Shown: piece by piece, positions 19,042 to 27,265 of the stretch
Layout: each line of letters opens with the position of its first letter
Position numbering within the stretch: position 1 is the stretch's first letter
Assembly (NCBI GenBank): GCA_024636835.1
Contig: JAGXGH010000056.1
Span: 1 to 64,000 of the forward strand
DNA from: Verrucomicrobiales bacterium
Lineage (GTDB): Bacteria > Verrucomicrobiota > Verrucomicrobiia > Verrucomicrobiales > SLCJ01
DNA length: 64,000 nt
Direction: 5' to 3'
The notes under the pieces: model-generated
Databases searched by the model: none
What the model was told of the DNA's origin: nothing
The model's input: the letters and a program-made list of their open reading frames with translations, nothing else
Position numbers and translations under genes: made by a program

Positions 19042-19049
19042 GCTTCATG

Positions 19050-19069
19050 CTGTCAGGTAAACTGTCAGG
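19050..19069 (-). promoter_or_regulatory. Direct repeat CTGTCAGG x2 upstream of the XylR-type regulator
   Basis: CTGTCAGG occurs at 19050-19057 and again at 19062-19069, one helical turn apart (12 bases), directly upstream of the regulator's ATG on the minus strand. The position and phasing suggest an operator, possibly autoregulatory. A partial match (CCTGTCAG) occurs near 20320 upstream of the sialate-esterase gene. Confidence 0.35.
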
Positions 19070-19198
19070 CTGGCAAGAGGATTTGGATAAAGGCGTCTCT
19101 CGCGAAAAGCACTTTCCTGGCAGCCTCTCAGCTTTGATTCATTGGGCGATTTGGTCGGACCCTTGATAGCGATTTTCGAGGAGAACAGCAACGCATCA

Positions 19199-20122
19199 TT
19201 ACTTGAGGCATCCTCGCTTTTTCAGCCATCCGTCGAAAACTCCTTCCCAAGACGGATTTTTGTTAAAGGCATTGGGGCCGTGTCCGCCCTGTTCGAAAAT
19301 TACGCAGGCGGCGGGAACCTTGTTGGCGACCAAGGCCTGATAAAACCGCAGGCTGTTCTCAATGTTCACCGTTCGATCATCGGTGCAATGTAGTAGGAAA
19401 CAGGGCGGTGTCTCGGCCGTCACCTGAAGTTCACTGGAATAGCGCTCGACCAAATCTTCGTCGCCGATCAAGTTTCGTCGCGAGCCTTTATGAGTGATCT
19501 CCTCGTCCATGCTGATCACCGGATAGAATAGAATAGCGAAGTCCGGGCGTGAACTCATGCGCTCAATCGCATCGTCGCTTTTCGCATCCCCGGAATCAAA
19601 CACCGTAGCCACCGTGCTGGCCAAATGACCTCCCGCCGAAAATCCCCAGACACCCACACGCTTTGGGTCGATCCCCCAATCGGTCGCCTTAGCCCGAGTC
19701 ATACGAATCGCTCTTCGTGCATCATTAGCCGGAATCAAATAGTGATGGTTCGGTAAACGGTATTTCAGCACCACTGTGGTGATCCCGCGTTCATTTAGTA
19801 TTTCGGCTATGGCTTTGCCCTCGCCATCAACACATACCACCCCGTATCCACCGCCCGGAATTACGACCACAGCCGCGCCTGTGGCCTTTTTCTCAGGTGC
19901 CCGATAAACGGTTAGCGTAGGGATGCTAATATTGCCGATACATGCGCGAACGGTTTCAGGTCCCTTCAGGCCATTGCTGTCGGGGGCACCCTTCGGCCAC
20001 AAGAGTTGCGGTTGGGGTGCTGGTTGAGGTTCCGCGAATACGGTGGCTCCACTGGTAAAAATTAGAGCCGCTACCCACGCGCAGACCCTCATCTGCCAAT
20101 TGCTAAAAATTTGCTGTTTCAT
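19199..20122 (-). CDS. Exported alpha/beta hydrolase, acetyl-esterase type (BD-FAE/Aes-like)
   Basis: A 307-residue protein with a signal peptide (about 1-30) and an alpha/beta-hydrolase fold. Catalytic elements are visible: oxyanion motif IPGGGYG (about 88), nucleophile elbow GFSAGG (about 160), acid Asp in CTDDRTV (about 245) and His in GGHGP (about 279). Relatives act as acetylxylan or feruloyl esterases on plant and algal polysaccharides. It is the first gene of the minus-strand series that continues with the XylR-type regulator and GH78. It probably deacetylates the polymer before glycosidase attack. Confidence 0.85.
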   Translation of the reverse strand: MKQQIFSNWQMRVCAWVAALIFTSGATVFAEPQPAPQPQLLWPKGAPDSNGLKGPETVRACIGNISIPTLTVYRAPEKKATGAAVVVIPGGGYGVVCVDGEGKAIAEILNERGITTVVLKYRLPNHHYLIPANDARRAIRMTRAKATDWGIDPKRVGVWGFSAGGHLASTVATVFDSGDAKSDDAIERMSSRPDFAILFYPVISMDEEITHKGSRRNLIGDEDLVERYSSELQVTAETPPCFLLHCTDDRTVNIENSLRFYQALVANKVPAACVIFEQGGHGPNAFNKNPSWEGVFDGWLKKRGCLK

Positions 20123-20475
20123 TGAGTGAACAGATTAGCCGCGAGGTTTCAGCGTCGGAAAGATAAAAAACGGTGAATAATGGATTCTTCCCACGTTTCC
20201 CTGTCTTTTTTCACACATAATCTATGTGGCAGAAGAGTGTCTTTAGAATGCCGAGGTTCGAATAGAGAGGGAGGATCGTGTTTCTGCCTTAAATGGCTCT
20301 TCATTCCACCTTCCTATAGCCTGTCAGTCATCCATACAGGTCAAGAAATTGGCTTTTTCTGTCGATCTGCCATACCCAGTGGAAAGGTCTCCATTCTTTG
20401 CCACGTTCAAAATACCAGAATATAGCTTTAAGAGCTGATATCATCATTCATCATCCAGCCACGATCCACACCACC
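20123..20475. other. Divergent intergenic region, no gene seen
   Basis: About 350 AT-rich bases between the divergent esterase (minus) and sialate-esterase (plus) genes. No conserved frame is visible. There is a short inverted repeat CCTGT...ACAGG around 20320-20340. It must contain the promoters of both genes. Confidence 0.45.
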
Positions 20476-22386
20476 ATGAAGCGAACAGCACACTCACTGA
20501 CTATTGTTCTCACTAGTCTCCTTCTCACACTCACACCGTCAGTATCGGCGCAGACATTGGTCATGGGTGAGGATTCCATCGACGTGCCAGCCATGAAGAG
20601 CGGCTTGTGTGTTCACAACCTCTTCCAGTCCAACATGGTCTTGCAACGTGACCAGCCCATCCAGGTCTGGGGATGGGCCGACAAGGGCTCGGAGGTCAAG
20701 GCTGCCTTCGCAGGCAAGCAAGTGAGTGCGCAACCCGACAGTTCCAGCCGCTGGGTGGTCGAATTTCCAGCGATGCCCGCCAACTCGACCCCGCAGACGA
20801 TGGAGATCGCCTGCGGCAAGGAATCCGTCCACATTGAGAACATCCTCATCGGTGATGTTTGGCTGCTCGGTGGGCAAAGTAACATGGAACACCCCATCTC
20901 CAGAGTGGAGGATGGTCAGTTGGAGATCATGTCGGCGAACTACCCGAATATTCGGCACCTCACGGTTCCGCAACCCAATGGCTACGAGCCGCTGGCGAAT
21001 TTTCCCCGCCTGATGGAGTGGCACAGTTTCTTCCGAACCCATTACCGCAAAGGCTACTGGGATGTGTGCACGCCGGAGACCGTGCCCGAGCTGTCGGCCA
21101 TCGGCTATATCTTTGCGAAACGCCTTCACATGGCTAGCGGAGTGCCGATTGGGATTATTGACGCTTCACGTGGCGGCACCTGCTTGGAAACATGGATACC
21201 CACCTCCGTGCTGGAAGGGATAGACACCCCGGAGGTCAAAGCCAAGCTCGCTGAATGGGATAAAAAGATTGCGGACTATGACCCTGCGAAGGATCTCGAA
21301 GATCAAAAGAACCGTTACCGCAATAAGGTCGAAGCGATGAAGCAGAATGGACAGGAAATCCCCGTAGAGTTGAAGGAGCCAACCGAGCCACGTCCATGTC
21401 CAGCTTTCGATATGAACCGTCCGGGTAATGCCTACGCCAGCATCCTTAACCCGCTCTCGGGCCTGAAGATCAAGGGCGCCATCTGGCACCAAGGCTACAA
21501 CAATGCCATGGTGCTCGGTGGTCACGTGATGTATTATCAGGTTTTTGACGACATGATCGCCTCATGGAGAAAAGCTTTTGGCGATCCGGACATGCCATTT
21601 GGAATCATCTCTCTGTGCACCGATGGGGAACCTCAGACTTTGGACAATTATCTGGAGATGATGATTAACGAAGGTATGTACGTCCGCCAGGTTCAGTATC
21701 AGACATTTCTCGACTTTCAGAAAGCTGGTGATAAAAACATGGGCTTTGCCAGCAGCTACGATATGCGTCGTGATTGGTATCACCCTCAGCTGAAGATACC
21801 TGTTGGCGAGCGCATCGCCCGCTGGGCCTTAGCCACTCAATATGGGAAAGGTAATCTCAAGTGGGAACCCCCGGTCATCGGTAAGGTAGACTCGAGCGAG
21901 GGCACCCTTGTTCTCACTTTCAATGAGCCCGTTGGCTGCCTGAAAGGTGATGTGATTGAAGGATTCGCTATCGCTGGTGAAGATCGCCGTTTTCAGCCGG
22001 CGAAGGCTGAATACCAAGTCATTGGCAAGGACGGTAAAGGACGCCCTCAAGTTAACGAACGCGTACTGGTGCTTTCCAGTCCTCATGTTAGTGCGCCCGT
22101 TCACTATCGCTATGCCTGGGGGCGAAACCCGATGGGCAACCTGAAACCTCGATATACCCAGGATGGCCCGCCGCTGGCCACTAAGCGCAGCGATGACTGG
22201 CCGATGAACGAGGTTCCCGTCAAATTCGGTGAAGAGATCGATCGAGAGACCACGAATCAGGCCCGCCAAGCCCACAAACTTTTCGATGCGGAGAGACGGG
22301 TCAACGATGCCCAACTCTTGATCGACGCTGAGCAGGAAAGCACTTCAAAGGCGATGGAGGATTGGAAGAAAAAGTGGGGTCGTTAA
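20476..22386 (+). CDS. Sialate O-acetylesterase family (SASA) protein
   Basis: A 636-residue exported protein. The ATG at 20476 follows directly with a signal peptide (MKRTAHSLTIVL ... VSAQ). A beta-sandwich follows (about 40-120; HNLFQSNMVLQRDQPIQVWG), then the SGNH-type SASA domain with nucleophile motif LLGGQSNME (about 131). The second block includes RGGTCLETW, and the third GAIWHQGYNNA. Enzymes of this architecture deacetylate sugars, including non-sialate substrates in environmental bacteria. The last ~60 residues are a charged helix. It lies upstream of the sigma/FecR pair and is probably part of the same polysaccharide response. Confidence 0.85.
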   Translation: MKRTAHSLTIVLTSLLLTLTPSVSAQTLVMGEDSIDVPAMKSGLCVHNLFQSNMVLQRDQPIQVWGWADKGSEVKAAFAGKQVSAQPDSSSRWVVEFPAMPANSTPQTMEIACGKESVHIENILIGDVWLLGGQSNMEHPISRVEDGQLEIMSANYPNIRHLTVPQPNGYEPLANFPRLMEWHSFFRTHYRKGYWDVCTPETVPELSAIGYIFAKRLHMASGVPIGIIDASRGGTCLETWIPTSVLEGIDTPEVKAKLAEWDKKIADYDPAKDLEDQKNRYRNKVEAMKQNGQEIPVELKEPTEPRPCPAFDMNRPGNAYASILNPLSGLKIKGAIWHQGYNNAMVLGGHVMYYQVFDDMIASWRKAFGDPDMPFGIISLCTDGEPQTLDNYLEMMINEGMYVRQVQYQTFLDFQKAGDKNMGFASSYDMRRDWYHPQLKIPVGERIARWALATQYGKGNLKWEPPVIGKVDSSEGTLVLTFNEPVGCLKGDVIEGFAIAGEDRRFQPAKAEYQVIGKDGKGRPQVNERVLVLSSPHVSAPVHYRYAWGRNPMGNLKPRYTQDGPPLATKRSDDWPMNEVPVKFGEEIDRETTNQARQAHKLFDAERRVNDAQLLIDAEQESTSKAMEDWKKKWGR

Positions 22387-22546
22387 TAGGGGACACGCTG
22401 AGTTGAAGAAATAGGCATACGAGCCACATCATCGGACCATAAACGACAGGGAGATATTCCCTCGGCTATGCTGAGAGGATTCTGGGGGGTTTTAGTATCG
22501 TGCAGTGTTTCAGACATACGATCCGCTACGTCGGTGACATCAAAGT

Positions 22547-22574
22547 TGTTACCTTTTCGAGTTTTTGGGTATCA
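22547..22574 (+). promoter_or_regulatory. Putative ECF promoter of the sigma gene (autoregulatory)
   Basis: GTTACCTT followed by 12 bases and GGTATCA. The core ACCTT-13-GTAT matches in sequence and spacing the element found upstream of the three PEP-CTERM genes (GTAACCTT, 12 bases, GGTATTA). The -10-like end lies only 5-10 bases before the two candidate ATGs, so the transcript would be leaderless or nearly so. Confidence 0.5.
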
Positions 22575-22578
22575 TCCA

Positions 22579-23103
22579 ATGCATATGGGTGAATTTTCCA
22601 AGCTAATCACAGAGAGCCAACAGAAGCTGTATGGCTACATCTTCTCGTTGCTCGGCGATTCCTCTGCCACCTGGGATGTGCTTCAGGAGACCAATATTGT
22701 TCTGCTTAGGAAAAAAGGGGAGTTTCGCAAGGGCAGTAATTTCACCGCTTGGGCTTTCGCTGCCGCCCGTTTCCAGACTCTCGCCTATTTGCGGGATCGC
22801 TCGCGGGAACCGGTGACCCTACTCACCCCTGAATTGATCGAGTTGTTTGCCGAGGATTCGGAGGCAGAGGCAACGCGATTTGACAGCCGACTCTCAGCTC
22901 TCGGAAAATGCATTGCCCGGCTTCCCGAAAAAAGCCGTAGCCTTGTCGATCTTCACTATAACCAGCGGGTCGGAATGAAGGAAATCGCGGAGTCCCTCAA
23001 TCAAACCCAAAATGCGATCAAGCAGGCTATTTTCCGAATCCGCAGGGCGCTACAGGATTGCATCGAAACCGCTGAAACATCATCAACATCCCATACCGAC
23101 TAA
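22579..23103 (+). CDS. ECF RNA polymerase sigma factor, Rhodopirellula/Verrucomicrobium family
   Basis: About 174 residues (172 if the second ATG at 22585 is used). Region 2 spans about 10-80 (QQKLYGYIFSLLGD, VLQETNIVLLRK, FTAWAFAAARFQ). Region 4 has a helix-turn-helix near the C-terminus (MKEIAESLNQTQNAIKQAIF). This is the family in which LQETN is conserved in the -10-recognition helix. It should direct polymerase to a small regulon. Its stop shares one base with the FecR-LamG gene (TAATG), the standard sigma/anti-sigma arrangement. The putative promoter in front resembles that of the PEP-CTERM genes, pointing to autoregulation. A longer frame from 22468 lacks family similarity and is not used. 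Confidence 0.9.
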   Translation: MHMGEFSKLITESQQKLYGYIFSLLGDSSATWDVLQETNIVLLRKKGEFRKGSNFTAWAFAAARFQTLAYLRDRSREPVTLLTPELIELFAEDSEAEATRFDSRLSALGKCIARLPEKSRSLVDLHYNQRVGMKEIAESLNQTQNAIKQAIFRIRRALQDCIETAETSSTSHTD

Positions 23104-24641
23104 TGCAAAACGAACATCCAGATGACTTTGTCAGCGCAATAGAACGCACCATGATGAGGATTCGTGATGGCGAGGCGAATGAGGCTGAAATCGAAGCCTT
23201 CCGCACGCTGCTTTACGAAAACCGTGAGGCGCGGCTGGCGTACCTTCGGGCGAACCAGCTCGATTGCATGCTCGGCATGGTTGATTCCGGGTTTGAAGCC
23301 AATACACTCGAACAGATCGGGGGGCGTCCTATCAGAGGAATTCGAATACCCATGGTTATTGCTGGAATGGCTGTCGCAGCAGCGGTGGTATTGCTTATGG
23401 CCATGTGGCCTGGGAACCAAAAGCAGGAATTGGGAATCACGGAACCGCCAATCGCAACTCTAACCTCCGCTCCCGATTCGGTCATCAATGGCAGAGCCCC
23501 GAACGGGACGGATATTATCGAGCCAGGCGTCTACTCATTCGGCAAAGGAGTCGCCGAGATCACCTTTGCGAAAGGCGCGCAGGTCGTTCCCGAAGGCCCT
23601 TGTTCCTTCGAGATCATCGACGCCATGACGATGTCGCTCAATCATGGAAAACTTTGGGCGTACTGTCCCGAGCAGGCGCATGGATTCGAAGTTCTATCAC
23701 CCGACGGGAGGAAGATTATCGATCTTGGAACCGAATTCGGGGTCGAGGTGCAGGAAACGGGCACCATGAACGTCCACGTTTTCGAAGGCATTATCGATGT
23801 TGTGGATGAAGAGTCCGGCAAGAAAGCTCTGGATGCCGGTCAAGCTATTAAATGGACGGCAGGCAAGAGTCCCGGGTTAGCCATTGAGGCAGACTTCGAC
23901 AAGTTTGTGACCGCCAGCGACCTAACCAGGAAGCGCTTCAGGGACTATCGGACTTGGATGTCTGAACGGGACGATATGCTCCTCCATTACCACTTTGCCA
24001 AAGCCCAAGAGGCAGTTGTTAGCAATGAGGCTGCCGCAGCAATGGAGAACACGGCCGGCAGGATTATCGGTGCGGATCTGGTCGGTGGACGTTCGCCCGT
24101 GATGCCCGCTCTGCAATTTGAAAACGCCGGCGATTCCATCGCTTTCCAGCTAGACGTCGCAAATTCGCTGCCTGGATTCACGATCGCCATGTGGGTGAAG
24201 GTGGATCGGCTCGAAAACTCCTACGCAACGCTTCTCAACTCGGAAGGGTGGGAGCCCGGCGACGTCCATTTTCAGGTCGGTCGTGACGGCAGCCTGCGTT
24301 CCGGAATCAATGGTATTAACTCTTTCGTCTGCAGCTCGGGATCCGTCCGCCCGGGGCAATGGCAATTGTTGGCAGTGACATGGGATCTCGGCAGCAAGAC
24401 TCCCTTGTTTTCGGTCAATGGCCAAATTGTCTCCAGTCGACCAAATCCTCGCTATGAAAAGGGATCGGTGGATTCGAAGGTCCTCTTCGGGGAATCCAGA
24501 ATCGGCACTTGGGACGGCAATAAGTACGACCAGCCCGATCGGGTTCGAGATCTAAAAGCCCGGGTCGATGAGGTCATGATTTTCCGGCGGTTGATCACCG
24601 AGGACGAGCTTACCGAAATCTACGAGAGAGGGCGCCCCTGA
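23103..24641 (+). CDS. FecR-LamG membrane protein, probable anti-sigma/sugar sensor
   Basis: A 512-residue single-pass protein. The cytoplasmic N-terminus (about 1-80; charged helices ending NQLDCMLGMV) could bind the sigma factor. One transmembrane helix lies at about 84-102. A FecR domain (about 130-236) follows, with the typical IIDLGTEFGVEV and VHVFEGIIDV motifs. The C-terminal LamG/concanavalin-like lectin domain (about 345-510; GFTIAMWVKVD, GQWQLLAVTWD, ARVDEVMIF) would lie outside the membrane. In FecR systems the periplasmic part relays a signal to the anti-sigma region. The LamG lectin fold suggests that the signal here is a carbohydrate (inference). It is translationally coupled to the ECF sigma gene. 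Confidence 0.85.
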   Translation: MQNEHPDDFVSAIERTMMRIRDGEANEAEIEAFRTLLYENREARLAYLRANQLDCMLGMVDSGFEANTLEQIGGRPIRGIRIPMVIAGMAVAAAVVLLMAMWPGNQKQELGITEPPIATLTSAPDSVINGRAPNGTDIIEPGVYSFGKGVAEITFAKGAQVVPEGPCSFEIIDAMTMSLNHGKLWAYCPEQAHGFEVLSPDGRKIIDLGTEFGVEVQETGTMNVHVFEGIIDVVDEESGKKALDAGQAIKWTAGKSPGLAIEADFDKFVTASDLTRKRFRDYRTWMSERDDMLLHYHFAKAQEAVVSNEAAAAMENTAGRIIGADLVGGRSPVMPALQFENAGDSIAFQLDVANSLPGFTIAMWVKVDRLENSYATLLNSEGWEPGDVHFQVGRDGSLRSGINGINSFVCSSGSVRPGQWQLLAVTWDLGSKTPLFSVNGQIVSSRPNPRYEKGSVDSKVLFGESRIGTWDGNKYDQPDRVRDLKARVDEVMIFRRLITEDELTEIYERGRP

Positions 24642-24785
24642 TAGGTTGGTCTTCTACTCGCTCCCCCCGCCTTTTTTTCTTACCGAGGAGAGCCCGCAGG
24701 GGGGTATTCATCGAGCTGAGTAAAAAAGTAAATTCCTGGTATTACACCGACGGTTGCAAGTCCCTTTCCTTCGCAAAATCGCTCC

Positions 24786-26231
24786 ATGAATCCCATCCCA
24801 ATCAAACTCCTCGCGCAGCCGCTGCGAATCATCACTGTCAGTTTGGCTCTGGTGTTCAGTTTGCATGCAGGCGAGGCCAACCGCCCGGCCATAGACGAGG
24901 CCAGTAGTTCCCCCAACATTCTCTTCATCTTTGCCGACGACTGGGGCTTTGGCGACCTTGGCTGTCACGGCAATCCGGTGGTGGAGACGCCCCACCTCAA
25001 CATGCTGGCCAGCCAAGGCACGGACTTCCAACAATTCACGGTGGCCAGTGGAGTTTGTTCACCCAGTCGCACGGCTCTGTTGACCGGGCACTTTCCCGCC
25101 CGCTACCGCATCAATCGTCATTTTCACCATGTGCGCCACCACATGGCCAACGGCATGCCTGATTGGTTGAGTCCCGACGCGTCGATGTTGCCACGGGTGC
25201 TCGGTAATCACGGCTACACCACCTGCCACTTTGGCAAGTGGCACTTGACCAACATCGAGATTCCGGACGCGCCCAAGCCCGACCTCTACGGCTACCAAAA
25301 GCACGCTGTATTCAACGGCCCAGGCAATCAGATCAAACCGGAACAAGTCTTTGACCAGGCCATCGAGGTGATCCGCAACGCGGACAATCAGCCGTTTTTC
25401 ATCAATCTGTGGATACACGAAACGCACACGCCCCACTATCCCAAGCCCGAGCTGATGAAGCATTACCAAGCCAAGGGACTCAGTGAGCGAGAGAGCGTGT
25501 ATCCGGCGGTGGTGACGAATGCCGACCGCGAGATCGGACGGGTGCTCAAGGCGCTCGATGAGGAAGGCTTGTCCGACAACACGCTGGTGATCTTCAGCAG
25601 TGACAATGGTCCGGAGTCGGTATTGGAGAAAACCGGCAAGACCATAACCCACAAGCAAATGGATCCGGGTTTGAACACCTGGTACTCGCTCGGTTCGTCC
25701 GGAGGGCTGAGGGGTCGCAAGCGCAGCCTCCACGAGGGCGGGATCCGGGTGCCGTTATTGGTGCGTTGGCCGAAAAAGGTCGCCGCCGGGAAAGTCGACA
25801 AAGAGACTGTCATCACCGGGGTGGATTGGTTCCCGACCCTTTGCAATATTGCGGGAGCACCTTTGCCGCAGGGCTATCAGCCGGACGGTGAAGATCGCAG
25901 CCCGGCTCTGCTCAATGCATCCTCCGTCAAGAACGGGGTATCTGATGGCCTGCAACGCCGCAAGCCGATCTTCTGGTATTGGCCAACGGGCCGGGGAGGC
26001 GACAACTGGCCGCAAGCGGCCATTCGCGACGGTGACTGGAAACTGCTCAAGACCCTGGATGGCAAGCGCACGGAGCTCTACCGCATCCCGGCGGATCGCG
26101 CCGAGGCGAACAATCTCGCGGATCAAAAACCGGAGCTGGCCAAGCAACTCGACCAACAACTCGAAGCTTGGCTCAAGCAGTTGCCAGAGAAGCCCGATCC
26201 CGCATGCTTCTCAAACTTGCGCAGCCGCTAG
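24786..26231 (+). CDS. Sulfatase, family S1 (formylglycine type)
   Basis: A 481-residue exported sulfatase. Signal peptide about 1-27. NILFIFADDWGFGD carries the calcium ligands Asp51/Asp52. CSPSR with Cys91 is the cysteine-type C-x-P-S-R site that is converted to formylglycine. The other block GHFPARYRINRH follows, and FGKWHLTN and SSDNGPES are further active-site segments. It should remove sulfate esters from a polysaccharide in the periplasm or outside and needs a formylglycine-generating enzyme encoded elsewhere. It lies downstream of the sigma/FecR pair and upstream of the first PEP-CTERM gene. Length and motifs are complete. Confidence 0.93.
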   Translation: MNPIPIKLLAQPLRIITVSLALVFSLHAGEANRPAIDEASSSPNILFIFADDWGFGDLGCHGNPVVETPHLNMLASQGTDFQQFTVASGVCSPSRTALLTGHFPARYRINRHFHHVRHHMANGMPDWLSPDASMLPRVLGNHGYTTCHFGKWHLTNIEIPDAPKPDLYGYQKHAVFNGPGNQIKPEQVFDQAIEVIRNADNQPFFINLWIHETHTPHYPKPELMKHYQAKGLSERESVYPAVVTNADREIGRVLKALDEEGLSDNTLVIFSSDNGPESVLEKTGKTITHKQMDPGLNTWYSLGSSGGLRGRKRSLHEGGIRVPLLVRWPKKVAAGKVDKETVITGVDWFPTLCNIAGAPLPQGYQPDGEDRSPALLNASSVKNGVSDGLQRRKPIFWYWPTGRGGDNWPQAAIRDGDWKLLKTLDGKRTELYRIPADRAEANNLADQKPELAKQLDQQLEAWLKQLPEKPDPACFSNLRSR

Positions 26232-26265
26232 CCGATCCCGAAAGGCTCGGTCAGTTTTTCACTCC

Positions 26266-26302
26266 AGTTTCGTAACCTTCCGTAACTTTTTGGTATTAGA
26301 GG
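26266..26302 (+). promoter_or_regulatory. ECF-type promoter upstream of PEP-CTERM gene 1
   Basis: TTTCGTAACCTTC, then CGTAACTTTTT, then GGTATTAGAGG. It is nearly identical to sites at 30246 and 32926, each upstream of a PEP-CTERM gene. The AAC-containing upstream block and the GTATTA block are separated as in ECF promoters. The distance to the ATG at 26357 is about 55 bases. Confidence 0.7.
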
Positions 26303-26356
26303 ATAATGGTGAATTCTCAAACGCCGTTAACCCTCAGATAAATAAACACCACACCG

Positions 26357-27076
26357 ATGAAAATGACGAAAAAACTGCCCATTCGCTTCCTGTTGTCTGC
26401 CTTCGGGGCCGGCGTCATGCTATTCTTGGTTCCGCTCGCTAATGCTGCGGTTGTCGTTGCGTCTTACAATTTCACCTCTGGATCGGCGGCGAGCAATGAT
26501 AGCGAAACCAATACATCGGCCACAGGCATCACCTTCGGCTCTGGGATTTCGGGTGCAGCATTTGCCAACAACCGACTGGAAATTGGCGGTGACGATACGA
26601 CCACCGCAGGATCGGGTAACAACCTCAACGGAGAATTGACCACAGCAATTTCCGGCAATGGTTATGCAACGTTTACCGTCACGATTCCGAGCGATGTTTC
26701 CGTCAATCTGACCAGCGTTCAGTTCGATTACGGCACCGGAGGTTCCCTCGGTGCCTTCAGGTTTGGTATCGGTGCGTTCAGTGACAAAACCGGATTCACA
26801 CTAGGCGACCAATTCTATGACAGGTTTCAATCGACTGGAACTACGAGTTACCCCGCTGAGCAAACTAGTTTAGCCGGAGAAGCCGCGTTGCAAAACCTCA
26901 CGAACACCTCGGTAGAATTTCGAATTTACATTGGTGACGAAAGCGGATCGCCCGATCGGATTCACTTCTTCGATAATATTAGTCTGTCGGGCGACGTGTC
27001 CGTTATCCCTGAACCGAGCTCGACATCGCTTATGGTCGGCATCCTCAGCCTTCTGATGATCCGCCGACGACGGTAG
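26357..27076 (+). CDS. PEP-CTERM sorting-domain protein 1
   Basis: A 239-residue exported protein. The signal peptide (LLSAFGAGVMLFLVPLANA) closely resembles that of the second PEP-CTERM protein. The mature domain is beta-rich, with many Ser/Thr/Gly and few Cys, and no catalytic motif was recognised. The C-terminus is a classical PEP-CTERM signal: VIPEPSS, hydrophobic helix, then four arginines. Such tails are cleaved by an exosortase and the protein is delivered to the cell surface or exopolysaccharide; no exosortase gene is in this window. It is controlled by the shared ECF-like promoter and sits between the sulfatase and the GH43-like gene. It could be a structural or binding component for the polysaccharide (inference). 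Confidence 0.85.
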   Translation: MKMTKKLPIRFLLSAFGAGVMLFLVPLANAAVVVASYNFTSGSAASNDSETNTSATGITFGSGISGAAFANNRLEIGGDDTTTAGSGNNLNGELTTAISGNGYATFTVTIPSDVSVNLTSVQFDYGTGGSLGAFRFGIGAFSDKTGFTLGDQFYDRFQSTGTTSYPAEQTSLAGEAALQNLTNTSVEFRIYIGDESGSPDRIHFFDNISLSGDVSVIPEPSSTSLMVGILSLLMIRRRR

Positions 27077-27164
27077 TAACCGTTTGAGGCTTCCGTAGCT
27101 TGGGTCACGAAGCCTTCCTTGTCGTAGAACTATCCTTTCCATCGCGCATGCTCATTCCATTGTG

Positions 27165-27261
27165 ATACCGATCTTCATTTAAAAGATGACTTTTCTCCGC
27201 GCACAAGTCGTTCTCAATCAACCCAATCCCCGTCCACTCGCGTCAGATCATTACCAAGATT
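27165..27261 (+). repeat. Copy B of a ~97-base conserved leader/regulatory element
   Basis: It aligns without gaps to the reverse complement of 12261-12357. It contains AAAAGATGACTTTTCT at 27181-27196 and the 25-base identical block at 27237-27261, ending 4 bases before the ATG of the GH43-like gene. Here it occupies the full upstream region and 5' leader of a gene, so it is probably the functional version. Confidence 0.7.
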
Positions 27262-27265
27262 GGGT

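Noticed and set aside
22468-22578. Extended start of the ECF sigma factor at 22468
   Set aside because: The extra 37 residues match nothing in sigma factors and contain the putative promoter.
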